This document shows positions 24,597 through 36,300 of a stretch of 64,000 nucleotides of DNA, piece by piece (the first letter of the stretch is position 1; every line of letters begins with the position of its first letter). The notes below the pieces were generated by a model. The model worked only from the letters and a program-made list of their open reading frames with translations. It was not told where the DNA came from and made no database searches. The stretch lies in the NCBI GenBank assembly GCA_048213135.1, contig PS015203.1, positions 1-64,000 of the forward strand, read 5' to 3'. The DNA comes from Reclinomonas americana ATCC 50394. Taxonomy: Eukaryota; Jakobida; Jakobea; Jakobida. Made by a program: the position numbers and the translations under genes.

Positions 24597-27500
24597 TCAA
24601 AAGTCCAGTGGGAACTTGGCTTGCTGTGCTCGGCAGGCAGTGGTGAGTGAGTTGGCCACTGGCAATAGAAGAAAGACAGAGCTCACCGTGTAGCCGGACT
24701 GATGCAAGTAATTCAACTCGTCAGTCATGTATTCGGCATACTGCTTACGGTTGACTCCGGCGCAGCACTCCTGAATGACGCGCAACAGGTGCTCAAACGT
24801 GTACGCGTAACTCGTCGCACCTGCACGAAAGGATGGTGAGTATCACAGATACATTGGAGAGTATCAGCAGTGACGACAGCGCGCACCGAGGGCCAGCACT
24901 TTCGAGGTGCGCACGCCGACATTGTGGGACTCGCTGCCAAAGACCACCACTGGAGTCATTGCACCGTCCCTTCGCATGTCGGTGATGTGGCTATGTGGTG
25001 TCAAAATAAGCACTCAGAAGGAAACAATCTCGGCTGCGTGCGAACAGTGACGCAACCTGCGCATGGCACGAAGCAACTGGCACGCTTGCGCCTCAGAGTT
25101 GATGCGGTGCGTTCCACCATAGTACGTGATCACTGCACCGCTCGTAGTGAGAACGGACTGCACAGCCTGCTCTGCTCTTGCAACACGCACCGAGATCGAA
25201 TGGGATTTGGGCCTTGGCAGCGCGCACAAGCACCCGAAGAGCTCGCTTGATGGTTGTTGCGTGTGTCACCACGGCGCACTTGGCGTCGGTGGTGTCCAGC
25301 CACTGGCGGCGAGTGATGAACAAGTAGTCGCGTACACATCGCTGGAAGAAGCGGGTGATGAGCACGCTCCACTTGTACTGCGGTCCGACCCACAAAATCT
25401 TGCGCTCATAGAGCAGGCGGCCGACTCTGCACCAGAGTAAGCACATTGCATGTATTGTGCGAAAACAAAGATTGGTGGGTACAACAAACTTGAGCACTGG
25501 GTTCGTGGCCTCGTTGATTCTCGACAGGTAGCCTTCGACGCCGGTAAAGTCGGTGAATCCTGTACAGCACGACAATGTGTCAGTCACAGTACTAGTCGCC
25601 AGGCATGCCAGTGAGTGCATTCTAATGCCACACCAACCTTTGGAGTTCCACGTCAGCACATGCACACCCTCGTGCCTCCGATAGTACTCGATCTGCATGG
25701 GTTTTGCACGAATAAACAACGAGCAGTCCTGAACAAAGAGATCTCCACCGTTTCACACAAAGAAACCTGATGCGGCTTCATGTCCGGCAGAATGGCATAC
25801 GCCGCCGGCGTGTCGCCACCAAACATGGACATCATTTCTGTGGTCGCCAAGAATTATCAGCACCGTGGGAGAACGCAGAATCACGCGTGTATGGTCTCAC
25901 CACTGCGCAGCTCATTCAAGTAGCCGTCGCTGAAGCTGAAGCCGACAAACAGCAGCGTGCAGGTCGACATGACCGACATGAGGAATGTGCGATACGGTGT
26001 CCTGCAAAAAACAACAGTGGTCGTCGTGAGCTTGGAATGCTTACTCAGTGAGAAGGCACCGACGATGGAAGAGTCGCACTTGTACAGCAGGTTGCGGTAT
26101 CCCTGACGGGTGAACACCAATGGACCAGTGCCCGTGGTCGATCCGTGCACCTGCACGACCGGTGGAACATTGGTGGCTGTGCACATAACCGTCAGACCTC
26201 GCTGCCCCTCAATGATAGCGCGACAGAAACTAACCATAGTCGAACTCTTCCGCCTTCATCACCTCGTTCCACCAGCGGTCTACGGAAGGCGGACGGAGGA
26301 AAGAGCGGAAAGCGTCGGCGCCGTCGAACGGTGTCTTGCCCGACAGCAGCGAGTCGAAATTGGTCGTCAACTGCACAGCCAGAGATGAGATGTGCACGAA
26401 TATGCGCATGACACGGCTCGATAATGAGTGCGACGCACGATTCCACGGAAAGGAATGGAGAGCAAGAGTCGCAAGCGGTTTTTCATCTTGGGTGGAAGAG
26501 TGCCACCTGCAGAGAGTGGCACAGATGACATCAGTGGTCTTACCAGTGTTGTCTTCTCGAATGAGGATGCGGAGTACGCACCTGGCAGCGTCAGCACTTG
26601 ACCACACAGCAGTTTGAGCTGCACGCGGTCCAAGTTCAGTACTGAGAAAATGTTGAGAGAGACACGATAACACGAAACTTGCTCGGGTCCGAGGTGGTCT
26701 TCGAGGACTTGCGCAGCGGCATCGAACTCACGAGCATCGAGGAACGACAGCGTGCCGGCAACATCCGCTTCCGAAAACTGATCCGGATATAGCTCGCGCG
26801 CGAGGCGGGCCATGTTGCGCACAAGGCCATCCCATCTATTTACCAAGTGGTGAGTTAGTCATATCCGACATGAGTGCCAACCACGACAACACGCAACGTG
26901 GGGAAACCGGCCGGTGCCGAGAAGCCACTGCCCACGAATGCCACCACATTGCCGCGCCGCACAGCTTCAAGGAGCTCTGGAGGAACGTCGCTGAGGTTGG
27001 CGGTGGTCTCAATGAGATCGAGATCCGTACGTTCCATCAACATGGGGCCGCCGGGTGTGAGCGGAGGCTCCGACAGGGAGCGCTCCATGTGCATGCCGAA
27101 AATGTCGTCGCTGGACGACCCAGAATCCGAGACTGCGCGCGGCAATGAGCACCACTCACACAGCACAACAGAGACACCCCAAAACGCACACACGGATCCG
27201 GAATCCATCGATGACTGCGGCGTCTCCGATCGACTCGGCGGGTGTAATGGGGCTGCCGATGCAAAGTCGCCGGGTTTGGCCATCCACGTGGGTACGCGCA
27301 TGTGCGCTGCGCAGAACAAGTCGCCCTGAGGCCAGCACGATTGAGCAACGACGAAGAGTGCTCACACCAAACCTTCAACTTGCGATATCGCGTCGTCATC
27401 GCCGTCATCGTCATCGAGGTCGTCAGCAAACAGATCGTGGTCATCGGAAGCCGCCGCAGAATCTGCTATGCAAGCAGTGTCGTGAGAAGAGGAACGGGGG

Positions 27501-28295
27501 AGAAAGCAGATACGCGCGCAGACACAGGCCACCTTGCATCGGGAAGCGCCCAAACTTGGAGAGATGCACCTGCGCAATGGCCTCTTGCAGACGCGGATCC
27601 GAAATGTACTCGTCACACTTGTAGCACCAAACCGCCATGTCGGTCAGGCTGATGGCGATGCAGTTGGTGGTGCCGTCGGCTCCGCACGTGGCCTCGTAGT
27701 GCTTCAGCATGTGTCCATGTACAAATCTGGCGGCCGCCCGTGAGAAGAGAGCTTCCTGTGGAAAAACCGCCAGCGAGCGATGCTCATACGTACCGCGAAC
27801 AGTACACTTCGTGTGACTCGAGGTTGAGCCTGGTGTGAATCAGCAACGGATCATCATCAACAACAATCCTGACATGACAAACCAGTTCTCGCCCACATGC
27901 TCACACTCGCCACACGGACGATGGACTGTGCGGTACACACACACACGTACATGAGAGGAGGAATGTGCGAGAGACAGAGAGCGCGCGAGGAGAGCAGACC
28001 ATCAAACAATCGCTTGAGCTCAGCAGAGTCCGGATAAATGACATGCCTGGCGACATGTGGGCACACTGTGCGTGTGTACCCGGAAAGTGAGTGATTCCCA
28101 GTGAGCTGTGGCGCACAGCGACACGGCACCATCACACGCACGGCGAGAGGAGCTGGCCATGCTTGCGTGCATGCTGACAGCCGCCAGAATGTGCTGTGAG
28201 GGCGAAAGAGTGAGTGAGTGAATCGGTGGAGCAGGGGTGGGCGAGGTTCAACGCACTGGTGCGACACTTCCGTGATGCTCGTCGGCGAGAGACAT
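24597..28295 (-). CDS. UBP zinc finger + SIR2-like + receiver-like fusion protein
   Basis: Proposed start ATG 28293-28295 ([10 protein letters not shown]). An HDAC6-type UBP zinc finger follows (about 27530-28090): [67 protein letters not shown] fingers bind free ubiquitin C-termini. The aligned second CxxC after ENW reads LNLES, so some zinc ligands are missing under my splice model. After an acidic linker comes a SIR2-like domain (SIR2_2 type): [20 protein letters not shown] (about 26900-26960), LTTNFDSLL (about 26340-26370), VVQVHGST (about 26130-26160), [16 protein letters not shown]. The Gly loop, N-x-D and His-Gly are kept, so NAD+ binding and hydrolysis or deacylation are plausible. 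The C-terminus (about 24760-25300) is receiver-like: [40 protein letters not shown], without phosphoacceptor Asp. About 15 introns. Confidence 0.78.
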
Positions 28296-28496
28296 GATGG
28301 GAGTTACTTGGTTGTCCGCAAGCGGGATTTTTTTGGATTGCAACGTTCATAAGTCGCTGTCTTTGGACACTATCAGTTTCATTACTTGTTTAGTACGTGT
28401 CGCGGGCATACCCGTGCACCTGCATGGACACCACGTAGTGAGCACGAAGGAAGCCAACAAATAGTGCAGTGTAACCGATCGAGGGGCGACTGATTA

Positions 28497-31441
28497 TTAC
28501 GAAACTGGTGAATTGCCTCGATCTGCCATGTATTCGAGGAGGTCGCGCTGCGAGGCAGCCGCACAGCACTCCTCCATGGCGCGCAACAGCTGCTCAAAGG
28601 TGTACGTGTAACTCGCCGCTCCTGCGCTCACACACGAACGTCAGCATCTGCCCAGCCTCAGTGGCCGTCGCGACCAACGCACCGAGATTGAGTACTTTGC
28701 GAACACGCATGCCCACATTTGGTGACTTGCTACCAAACACAATCACTGGCGTCAGTGCGTCGTCGCCTCCGCGATCTGTAATGCGCCTGTAGCACCAAGA
28801 AAACAGAGATCGGCATGGTGACAATGCACACGACGACCGACAGAGTGACTACTCACGCCCGCATCGCTCGCAGGACCTTGCACGCCACGGCTTCGTCTCC
28901 CTGCTGCCGTGTGCCACCGTAGTGCGTGATCACTGCACAGTGTACAACAGTGAGATGGATCGTACAGCGACACAGCGACGGCAGCTGCAGAAACGCACCC
29001 AAGTCGAATCCGCGCTCTCTCTTCAACAACTCCATCGCGCGACCCATGCGCGTAACAGCCGTCACAATGCAGCACTTGGGGTCGCTCGTCTCCAGCCATT
29101 GTCGTTGAGTGATGAATAGGTAGTCGCGAACGCATCGCCGCAAGAACTTTTGAATCAGCACCGACCACCTGTGTGCATTTGTGAGTGTGAATGCACGATC
29201 CACCTCTGGCGCGATAAGCAATGGAGTGTCGCCGCAACTTGTAATGCGGCCCAATCCACAGCAACCGGCGCTCATGCAGCAGGCGTCCAATTCTGTCTCG
29301 TCTTTCAGCACAACTGGCAGCAACAGCGACAACAGAGAGACAGACGAGACCACACCGAAGTACTGGGTTGGTGGCCGCATTGATGCGTGACAGGTAGCCC
29401 TCCACTCCACTCCAATCCGTGTAACCTACTTGCGCTTAGCATCAACGAGCCGAAGGCACGATGAAAACAACGCAAATAAACCTTTTGTGTCCCAAGTCAA
29501 CACATGCACACCCTCGTGTCGGCGGTAATGCGCAACCTACAGCGACAGCAGTGAGCAAGGCGATGAGCAGACTATTATCCTCGCGATCGCATCGCTTCAA
29601 AACCTGGTGTGGCTCCATGTCGGGCAGGATCGCGTACGCTCCGGGTCGATCGCCACCAAACATGGACATCATTTCTGCGGGTACGGGGGAGGAGATGCTC
29701 AGCACCCAGTTCGTTTCAGCGAGCAGAACACCGACGTACCACTGCGCAGCTCGTTCAGGTAGCCGTCGGTGAAGCTGAATCCGATGAACAGCAGAGTGCA
29801 GGTCGAGAAAACCGACATGAGGAATGTACGATACGGCGTGCTGCGACGCATGGAGTTGGATGAGATGACTTGGCATGCGCGATATGCAGCAACGAGTTCT
29901 CCCCTTACCGATACAGCAGATTGCGGTAGCCCTGGCGGGTGAACACCAACGGGCCATGGCCAGAGGTGGAACCGTGCACTTGCAAGATCGGTGGCACATT
30001 CGTGGCTGCGCGTGAAGCAACAGTCGGTCGATCTTGGTCACAAGGGAAGAGAGGAGAGGCAGAGCCACTCACCATAGTCAAACTCTTCGGCCTTCATCAC
30101 CTGCCACAAGCGATGTAAACAAACGAGTTAGAACGGTCCACGATGTGCATCACCAACTGCAATCATGATCACCTCGTTCCACCAGCGATCCACAGGAGGT
30201 GGCCGCAAGAACGAGCGGAATGCATCGGCACCATCGAATGGGGTCTTTCCGGGCAGCAGCTGATCAAAGTTGGTGGTCAACTGCGCGACGGATGACGTCA
30301 ATATCAGCGGAACGGAACACCAGAAGAACCATGCAGCTTGGCACGCAACAATGCCGCGGAACGGAATGGAAAGCAGCAGGCGCAGTCGGTTCTTCATGGC
30401 CGGCGGCAGCACTCCGTCTGCATGTACAGATACACAGTCAATGACAAGCACCGCAGGAGATCATGTGCATGAGAACTCACCAGGAAGACTCAGGCCCTCG
30501 GCCACGAGCGCCTTGAGCTGCTACAGGATGAGCACGAGCAAGGGCATATCATCCACCACTTTTGCCGACACGCACCTGCTCAGGGCCCAGGTAGTCCTCC
30601 AACACCTGCGCAGCGGCATCGAACTCGCGCCTTCTGAGAAACGCCAGCGTGCTCTGCACCTTGTCCTCTTGAAACTGTTCCGGGTACACCTCGTGGGCGC
30701 GATGCGCGACCTGTCGCACCAGCCCGTCCCACCTGCCCCAGCCGCTCGAGTAAGCACACCACCGCATCACCCTTGTCGGCGCGTCATGACACGACGCAAC
30801 GTCGGAAAGCCAGCGGGCGCGGAGAAACCACTGCCGACAAACGCCACCACATTGCCTCGCGCCACCTCCTGCAGCAGCTCATCGGGAATGCCACTCAGCT
30901 CCGCCGTCGTCTCACACAGATCCAGATCCGACCGCTCCATCTGCATGACACCACCGGCCGCACTCGGCGTCGATGGGCACTGTTCCGACAACACACGCTG
31001 CAGATCGGCGAAATCCTCTGCGCCTCCACCACTGCCGTTGCTGGCTGTCGTACGCACACACACGCAGATGAGCAAGCAGCGTGGCACACAGAGAACCATA
31101 ATAAGCACACACGCACAAGTGTCTGACGGCGACGAGCGGCTGGAGTTGGGCGGACTCGGCACCAAATCTGGCTCCGCCGCCGCCCATGCATCAAGACGCG
31201 GAGTCGCTGCGATACATAATACAGTGAGCATCGTTGCTATGTACACCACGCACAGAGACAGACGCAACGCTCTTCCTCCTCTTCTCCGTCCATCAACTCG
31301 GCATGAACACCACTGCCACTGGCCACTGAATGGCGCAGATACCGATCATCGCCTGCAGCGTCCGCGGCTGCTGTTGCTGTGGGAGCAGCAGCAGCAGTAG
31401 TGGCCCAGATAACGCGACGTGGTGATCGCTCGGCTTCACTC
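28497..31441 (-). CDS. SIR2-like + receiver-like protein, paralogue of the neighbouring gene
   Basis: Start ATG 31439-31441 (MSEAERSPRRVIW); stop 28497-28499. The N-terminal 150 or so residues are acidic and disordered, with no zinc finger. The SIR2-like core matches its neighbour closely: [20 protein letters not shown] (about 30800-30870), a helical insert [37 protein letters not shown] (about 30230-30285), LQVHGSTSGHGPLVF (about 29940-29990), LFIGFSFTDGYLNEL and [20 protein letters not shown]. The tail (about 28600-29110) reads DPKCCIVTAVTRMGRAMELL, GFDLVITHYGGT, TPVIVFGSKSPNVG, LGATSYTYTFEQLLRAMEE: the beta-alpha order of a response-regulator receiver with His where the phosphorylated Asp should be. 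It is probably an NAD+-consuming enzyme or sensor; substrate unknown. It arose by tandem duplication with the downstream gene and is head-to-head with the SEL1 gene (46 bp). Confidence 0.78.
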
Positions 31442-31487
31442 ATTGTCGCTGATTACGTCCTGTGATCGTCCTCGCGCGTTTCCGATC
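31442..31487. promoter_or_regulatory. 46-bp divergent spacer, SIR2-like / SEL1-repeat genes
   Basis: Start codons at 31441 (minus) and 31488 (plus) are only 46 bp apart, so the two genes must share a bidirectional promoter or have overlapping 5' ends. Confidence 0.35.
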
Positions 31488-32766
31488 ATGTTGCAGGCGA
31501 TTGCGCGACGACTGCCTACGCGTCGCCTTGTCCTCTGCGCGACTCGCTGCCTGTCGCAGCACAACCGACCACCAACCAGTGGCGATGACATCGATCTGAT
31601 GTCGCTGTTGCAGGAGCAGAGCAGTGCGCCAGTGACGCGCATTGAAGGCGCACGGCCACCACCACCACCACAAGCCGCAGCGCCACCAGAGGTCGCACCA
31701 GTGCAGACGAGTGCGGGTACTGTGGATCTGAGCAAGAGTTGAGGCCACACGCACGCGCGTGATCACACAGTTGGATGCTCACATGCATGCGCGCAATGCA
31801 GTGAGTGGAGGCGAGCTGTACGCGTTTGGGCATCGGTTGTATGAGCAGCAGGATGTGAAGGGTGCGGCGGAGGCGTGGCGATGGGCGGCGGAGAAGCACG
31901 GGCACACGGATGCGCAGTATGCGTGGGCTGGCGTGTTGCGAAAGGGCGAAGGTGGTGTTGCGCGGGATTCGCTGGCTGCGGCCCGGCTTCTGCAGGATCT
32001 GGCCGCGCGGGGACACCCGTGGGCGCAAAAGAGTCTGGCTGACATGCTGTATGCGGGCGAGGGTATCAAGAAGAATGCGGCAGATGCGGTGCGAGGGTGG
32101 ACGATTGCCGCACAGAATGGCATCGTCACGGCGTTGCACAACATTGGTGCGTGTGCTCACTGCAACAGCAGCATCTGCATACTCGTCTCTCACTTGTGTG
32201 CTTTGAGCAGGCAACGCCTATGCCTTTGGCGAAGGAGTGGAAAAGGACGTCGAAAAAGCAATATCGTGGTACTCGAAGGCAGCAGCGCAAGGCGATCCAC
32301 TGGCGCAGTTCACCCTCGGCGATCGCCACTCGCGTGGCGACGGTGTCAAGCAGGACCACAGTCTGGCCTTCGAGTACTTTTCCAAGGCCGCCACACAAGG
32401 CCTGGCCAAGGCCATCTTCAACTGCGGTGTGATGCACTTTGCCGGTCTCGGCACCCCGCAAAACCTCCAAAAGGCCGCCGACATGTTCCTCGACTCGGCC
32501 TCCAAGGGCTTCGCTGCCGCCGCGGTGCGTGCATCGCTCCGTGCCACACTCACAGCCGAGTGTGTGCTGACTCAGAACTGCAGATCAACCTCGGCCACAT
32601 GTACCGCGACGGCACAGGCATGGAGAAGCCCGATCTCAATCTCGCCCTGCACTGGTACCGCCGCGCCGCCACGCAAGCCGAAGCCGACGGAAACACCGCA
32701 CAACGTGAACACGCACAGCTGCTCATCCAACGAGTCACCGGGCAGCAGCAGCAGCAAAAGTCATGA
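31488..32766 (+). CDS. SEL1-like repeat protein, probably mitochondrial
   Basis: ATG 31488 begins an Arg-rich, Asp/Glu-free presequence (MLQAIARRLPTRRLVLCATR) typical of mitochondrial import. A Pro-rich linker follows, then about seven SEL1 repeats of about 36 residues: GELYAFGHRLYEQQDVKGAA, YAWAGVLRKGEGGVARDSLA, SLADMLYAGEGIKKNAADAV, AYAFGEGVEKDVEKAISWYS, FTLGDRHSRGDGVKQDHSLA, NCGVMHFAGLGTPQNLQKAA and INLGHMYRDGTGMEKPDLNL. Stop TGA 32764-32766 follows a short poly-Gln tail. SEL1 repeats form alpha-alpha solenoids that bind protein partners. Introns lie at about 31719-31770 (donor uncertain), 32143-32210 and 32525-32580. The convergent EMC5 gene ends 12 bp away. Confidence 0.8.
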
Positions 32767-32778
32767 TGATTTGCTTCT

Positions 32779-33329
32779 TCACTTTATCGTCAGTGAACGC
32801 TGCGAGTCGGTGATTGTCGTGAAACGGCCGCGATGATTAAAGTGCATGAAGCCGGGTCGATGAAACGTGCCCTCAAAGCTCCTGAGCAAGCAGCAGCAGT
32901 GTGAGAGAGAGAGAGTGCAATCGGAGCATGACAGGCGGAGAATGTGCTCAACTTGCGCGCCAGCGAGTTGCGCAAGAGAATGGGTCGCAGTCGCCCTGTT
33001 TGCTGCACGTAGCCCCACACTGCCAGCGCGAAGCCTGCCACCGTCTCCACCAACACCTGCACATTTGGCGCGTGGTGAGTGTTGACCAGAGTCTGTGCAT
33101 GTGAGAAGACGCACATCAAATGGCGGCCACGTCGAGTCATCCGCCGCCAACTCCGCGTCCATATCCGCCAGCAGCTGGCGATCTGTGCGTGTGTGTGAGT
33201 GTGTGCAGAGTGAGACATGTGCACACGTGTGTTTGCGCAAAGAAATGCAACGCAACAGTGCCAATAGGAGAACGCTGCGTGACATAGAATCAGCAGGCCA
33301 ACGAGAACAAACACTTGCGCAAGTCGCAT
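32779..33329 (-). CDS. EMC5: ER membrane complex subunit 5 (MMGT family)
   Basis: EMC5 is a small two-helix membrane subunit of the EMC insertase. ATG 33327-33329 opens the first transmembrane segment, MRLAQVFVLVGLLILCHAAF, which carries the family's H-A-A-F-S motif. After an intron come DRQLLADMDAEL and WPPFDV; then the second membrane segment VLVETVAGFALAVWGYVQQ. The C-terminal exon has SFEGTFHRPGFMHFNHRGR, the family signature (F.VFNHRGR). Stop 32779-32781. Three introns of about 60-85 bp, the expected length (about 120 residues) and the order of elements all match MMGT/EMC5. Its start codon is only 27 bp from that of the divergent CBM48-WWE-PARG gene. Confidence 0.85.
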
Positions 33330-33356
33330 TTGAGAGAGAGAGATAAGAGCGAGAGG
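33330..33356. promoter_or_regulatory. 27-bp divergent spacer, EMC5 / CBM48-WWE-PARG genes
   Basis: The two ATGs face away from each other across 27 bp of GA-rich DNA. Promoter sequences must overlap coding DNA on at least one side, unless one start has been misplaced. Confidence 0.35.
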
Positions 33357-36300
33357 ATGGACTCGTTCACCGATCCGATTGCTCGTGGATCACACTGTGT
33401 TCAAGTCGTTGTTGTGGAGCACAGGCGGCGACGTTCCTCGCTCAGCTCGACGTCGTCACTAGCGCACGCACGACGAGCAAGGCGAATGGACGTGGAAGTG
33501 CGGTGGCCGCACAGTCCCGCAGGCACCGCCGCAGTGGTCGAGGTCACTGGCAACTTCCCCGCCTATGACGTTGCGTCTGTGCACACTGATTGACGCGCAC
33601 ACAGACAGCGTGTGTATGTGTGTGTTGCTGATCAAGTGCGACACGCACAGTGGCAGAGATTCGCGCAGCTGCGTTGGGACGATTCGGAACGAGTGCACAA
33701 GGTGCGTTTTCATTCTCTCTCTCTCGTTTGCTCGCTCGCAGTGTGCTGCTCATGTGTGTGTGTGTGATGCGGATGGCAGGTCGTCTTGTCGGCGATTCCA
33801 CCGGGAACATGGTGAGAGACGAATTTGCTACACATGCGCGCGCGCGTTTTCGTTCACCAACAGTGTGTGTGTGTGTCCAGGGAATACAAGGTTGATTCTC
33901 TCTTTCATACAGCGCATGTCAGTCGCTCAGTGCACATGTCTGATCGTCGTCGTGGTTGTGTTAGTTTCGCGTGGATGGTGAGTGGCGTGAGGACTGGACG
34001 CGACCACGCGTGCAGAATAGCTTGGGATCGTACAACAACGTGATCCACTTGGAGCGACGGGCCATGTCGTCGTCGCCGCCGAGGCAGCGGTTGCGAGTGG
34101 GATCGGTGCACGAGACGGACCCGGCGATGCGGCATCAGGTGAGCTGTCGTCGCTCGCCTCGAGTACCAGTCTCGTCTCTCTCTCACGATCGCATGTGTGG
34201 TCGTAGTCACCGGCTAAGGCGTCGGCGATTCCCGATTCGCGGGTGCGTGCTCGATTCGGTGTTGCTCTTTTGTGTCTGTGCCTTTGCTGAGCGTGGAGAA
34301 CGCGTATGGCACAGAGTTCGGCGTCGTGCGTGTCGGCGTCGTCCAGCACGTCGTCACTGGTGCGATGCGACGCTGTCCTCTCTCTCTCTCTCTCTCCTTG
34401 TCTCTTTTTTCTCATCGATTGTTGTCGAGCAGGAGGATGCCACTGATGCCGGGAGCATCACCAAGGAGGACTTTCTCACGCCGGTGCGCTTGTGGGAAAT
34501 GCGACTGATGCGTCACTCGGGCACGTGGACCATGTGTGGTGAATCCGTGAGCAGCGCACTGGATCAGCACCTGGCTGCCGGCGACACCAAGTTCTCGCTG
34601 GAGGATCGTGGAAGTTTCGCCGTGTTTTCGTTGCCACATCTCGCGCGATGCTCACACACGCACAGAGACGTACACTGTCGACCTGAACAGCATGCTGGTG
34701 ACGAACACCGCCGACGGCAAGGAGCGTGCACTGCGCTCTACCGAGTGCTACTCGTTCCCCGACAACTGCGCCCTGTTGGAGGCCATTGGCGCACCGCGTG
34801 GCTCCATGTGGGAGTACGAGACGCGCCAGACGTGGCGACGATGCAGCGATGAGTGGTGCATGGCACTGGAGAAGTTGTATCAGATGATTCGCGCCGGCGA
34901 GGCGACCTCGCATTTGCTGCTGCTGAAGATCGGGCGAGCAAGGTGAGCGCGATCGCCGACTGGATCGTGTGTCAGTGCTGCCATGTTGATCGGCTGACAT
35001 CGCACAGATTTCTCGTGGACCTGGCACACTGTCATCAACGGCGACTCGACTCGCACTCGGAGCGCCGATTAATATGTCGACAGCACGCCGGCTCCACGGG
35101 ACCGGTGCGTGAGCATATATGTTCGCACAGAGTGACCATGTTAGGAGGGTTGGCTTACTCCCGCAATGATGACTGCAGTTGTGCGCGCTGGACGACGTGG
35201 AGGGCGCGTTGGCCACCCTGCCGGTGGGGCGACCACTGGCCGGCACTGCGGTGGACGAGGTGCTCTCCGACGGCGCCGCTTCGTCGGCGGCGTACTTTCG
35301 AGTGCCCATGCTGCTGTCGGAGCCGCCGCACGATTACCTCAAAGTCGGTCAGGCGATACGGGAGGCCATGGAGTATCGTGATATGCAAGCGTTGCGACAA
35401 ATCCGCCGACAAATCATGGTCCAGACCGGTGAGTCGCTTTCCTTGCCACGCTGCGCTGTCCCCCCGAGTCGCTGACGTGTGGTGGTGTCTCAACACGATG
35501 ACGGCAGTGGCTCGTGTGTACAATCTCTGGTTGCACCACGAACTGGAGGACAGCGAAGCGTTTGTGCGTGCCGCACGCATGTACGCCTCGACTGCGGATC
35601 TGGTGGTAACCGAGATGCCACGGTGTGACTCTTTGTGCATATTTGGTGGGATTGCATATGGTAGGAGAACTCATTCGTGCAACACAGATACGAGACGCGA
35701 CTGGAACTCGTCAGCAGTGACCCCATCGACAGTGCAATCGAGATGCAGGCCGGTGGCTACTCGCCCGCCGTAATGATGGTGGCCTCGTCGTCAACCCCCG
35801 GTGGCGGCTTCACTCAGGGCAACAGCGGCCAAGAGGAGATGGTGTACAGAAGAACCTCCATGTTCCTCCACGGTAATTTGCCGCTTCGTTTGACTTACTC
35901 TCGTCGCTTGTGTCTCACATTTGCTGCCTCCACCAGCACTGGATCCGCTGGGCATTGATGGAGCGCGCGACTGGCATTTCCCCTTGCCACAATGCGGTGT
36001 GCTGTACACGCCCGGCGTGCGCGTTTTGAGACGGGGAGAGGATGCCGGCTACATGTGGTATCGCCCGCAGGGCGGCCGTCAATTGAATTTCATCACAGTG
36101 GCGGCCTATGCCGATCCCCTCACTGTGCGCGGTCGTGATGGGTACGTGCTATGTCTTTGTGTGTGTGCGTGAAGCTGTGAAGTGTCCTCACTCGACACTG
36201 CCGGTACAGTGAGCTGCACCTGAAGGAGGACTGGATCGTGGAGGGCACTCGCGAAAAGATCCGTTCACTGCTGCGAGTGGCACTGCACAACGAGCACGAC

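Noticed and set aside
24800-31400. Assigning the SIR2-like proteins as classical sirtuin deacetylases
   Set aside because: The motifs fit the broader SIR2_2 group (many are NADases), and the Cys4 zinc module of sirtuins is not evident, so no specific activity is claimed.
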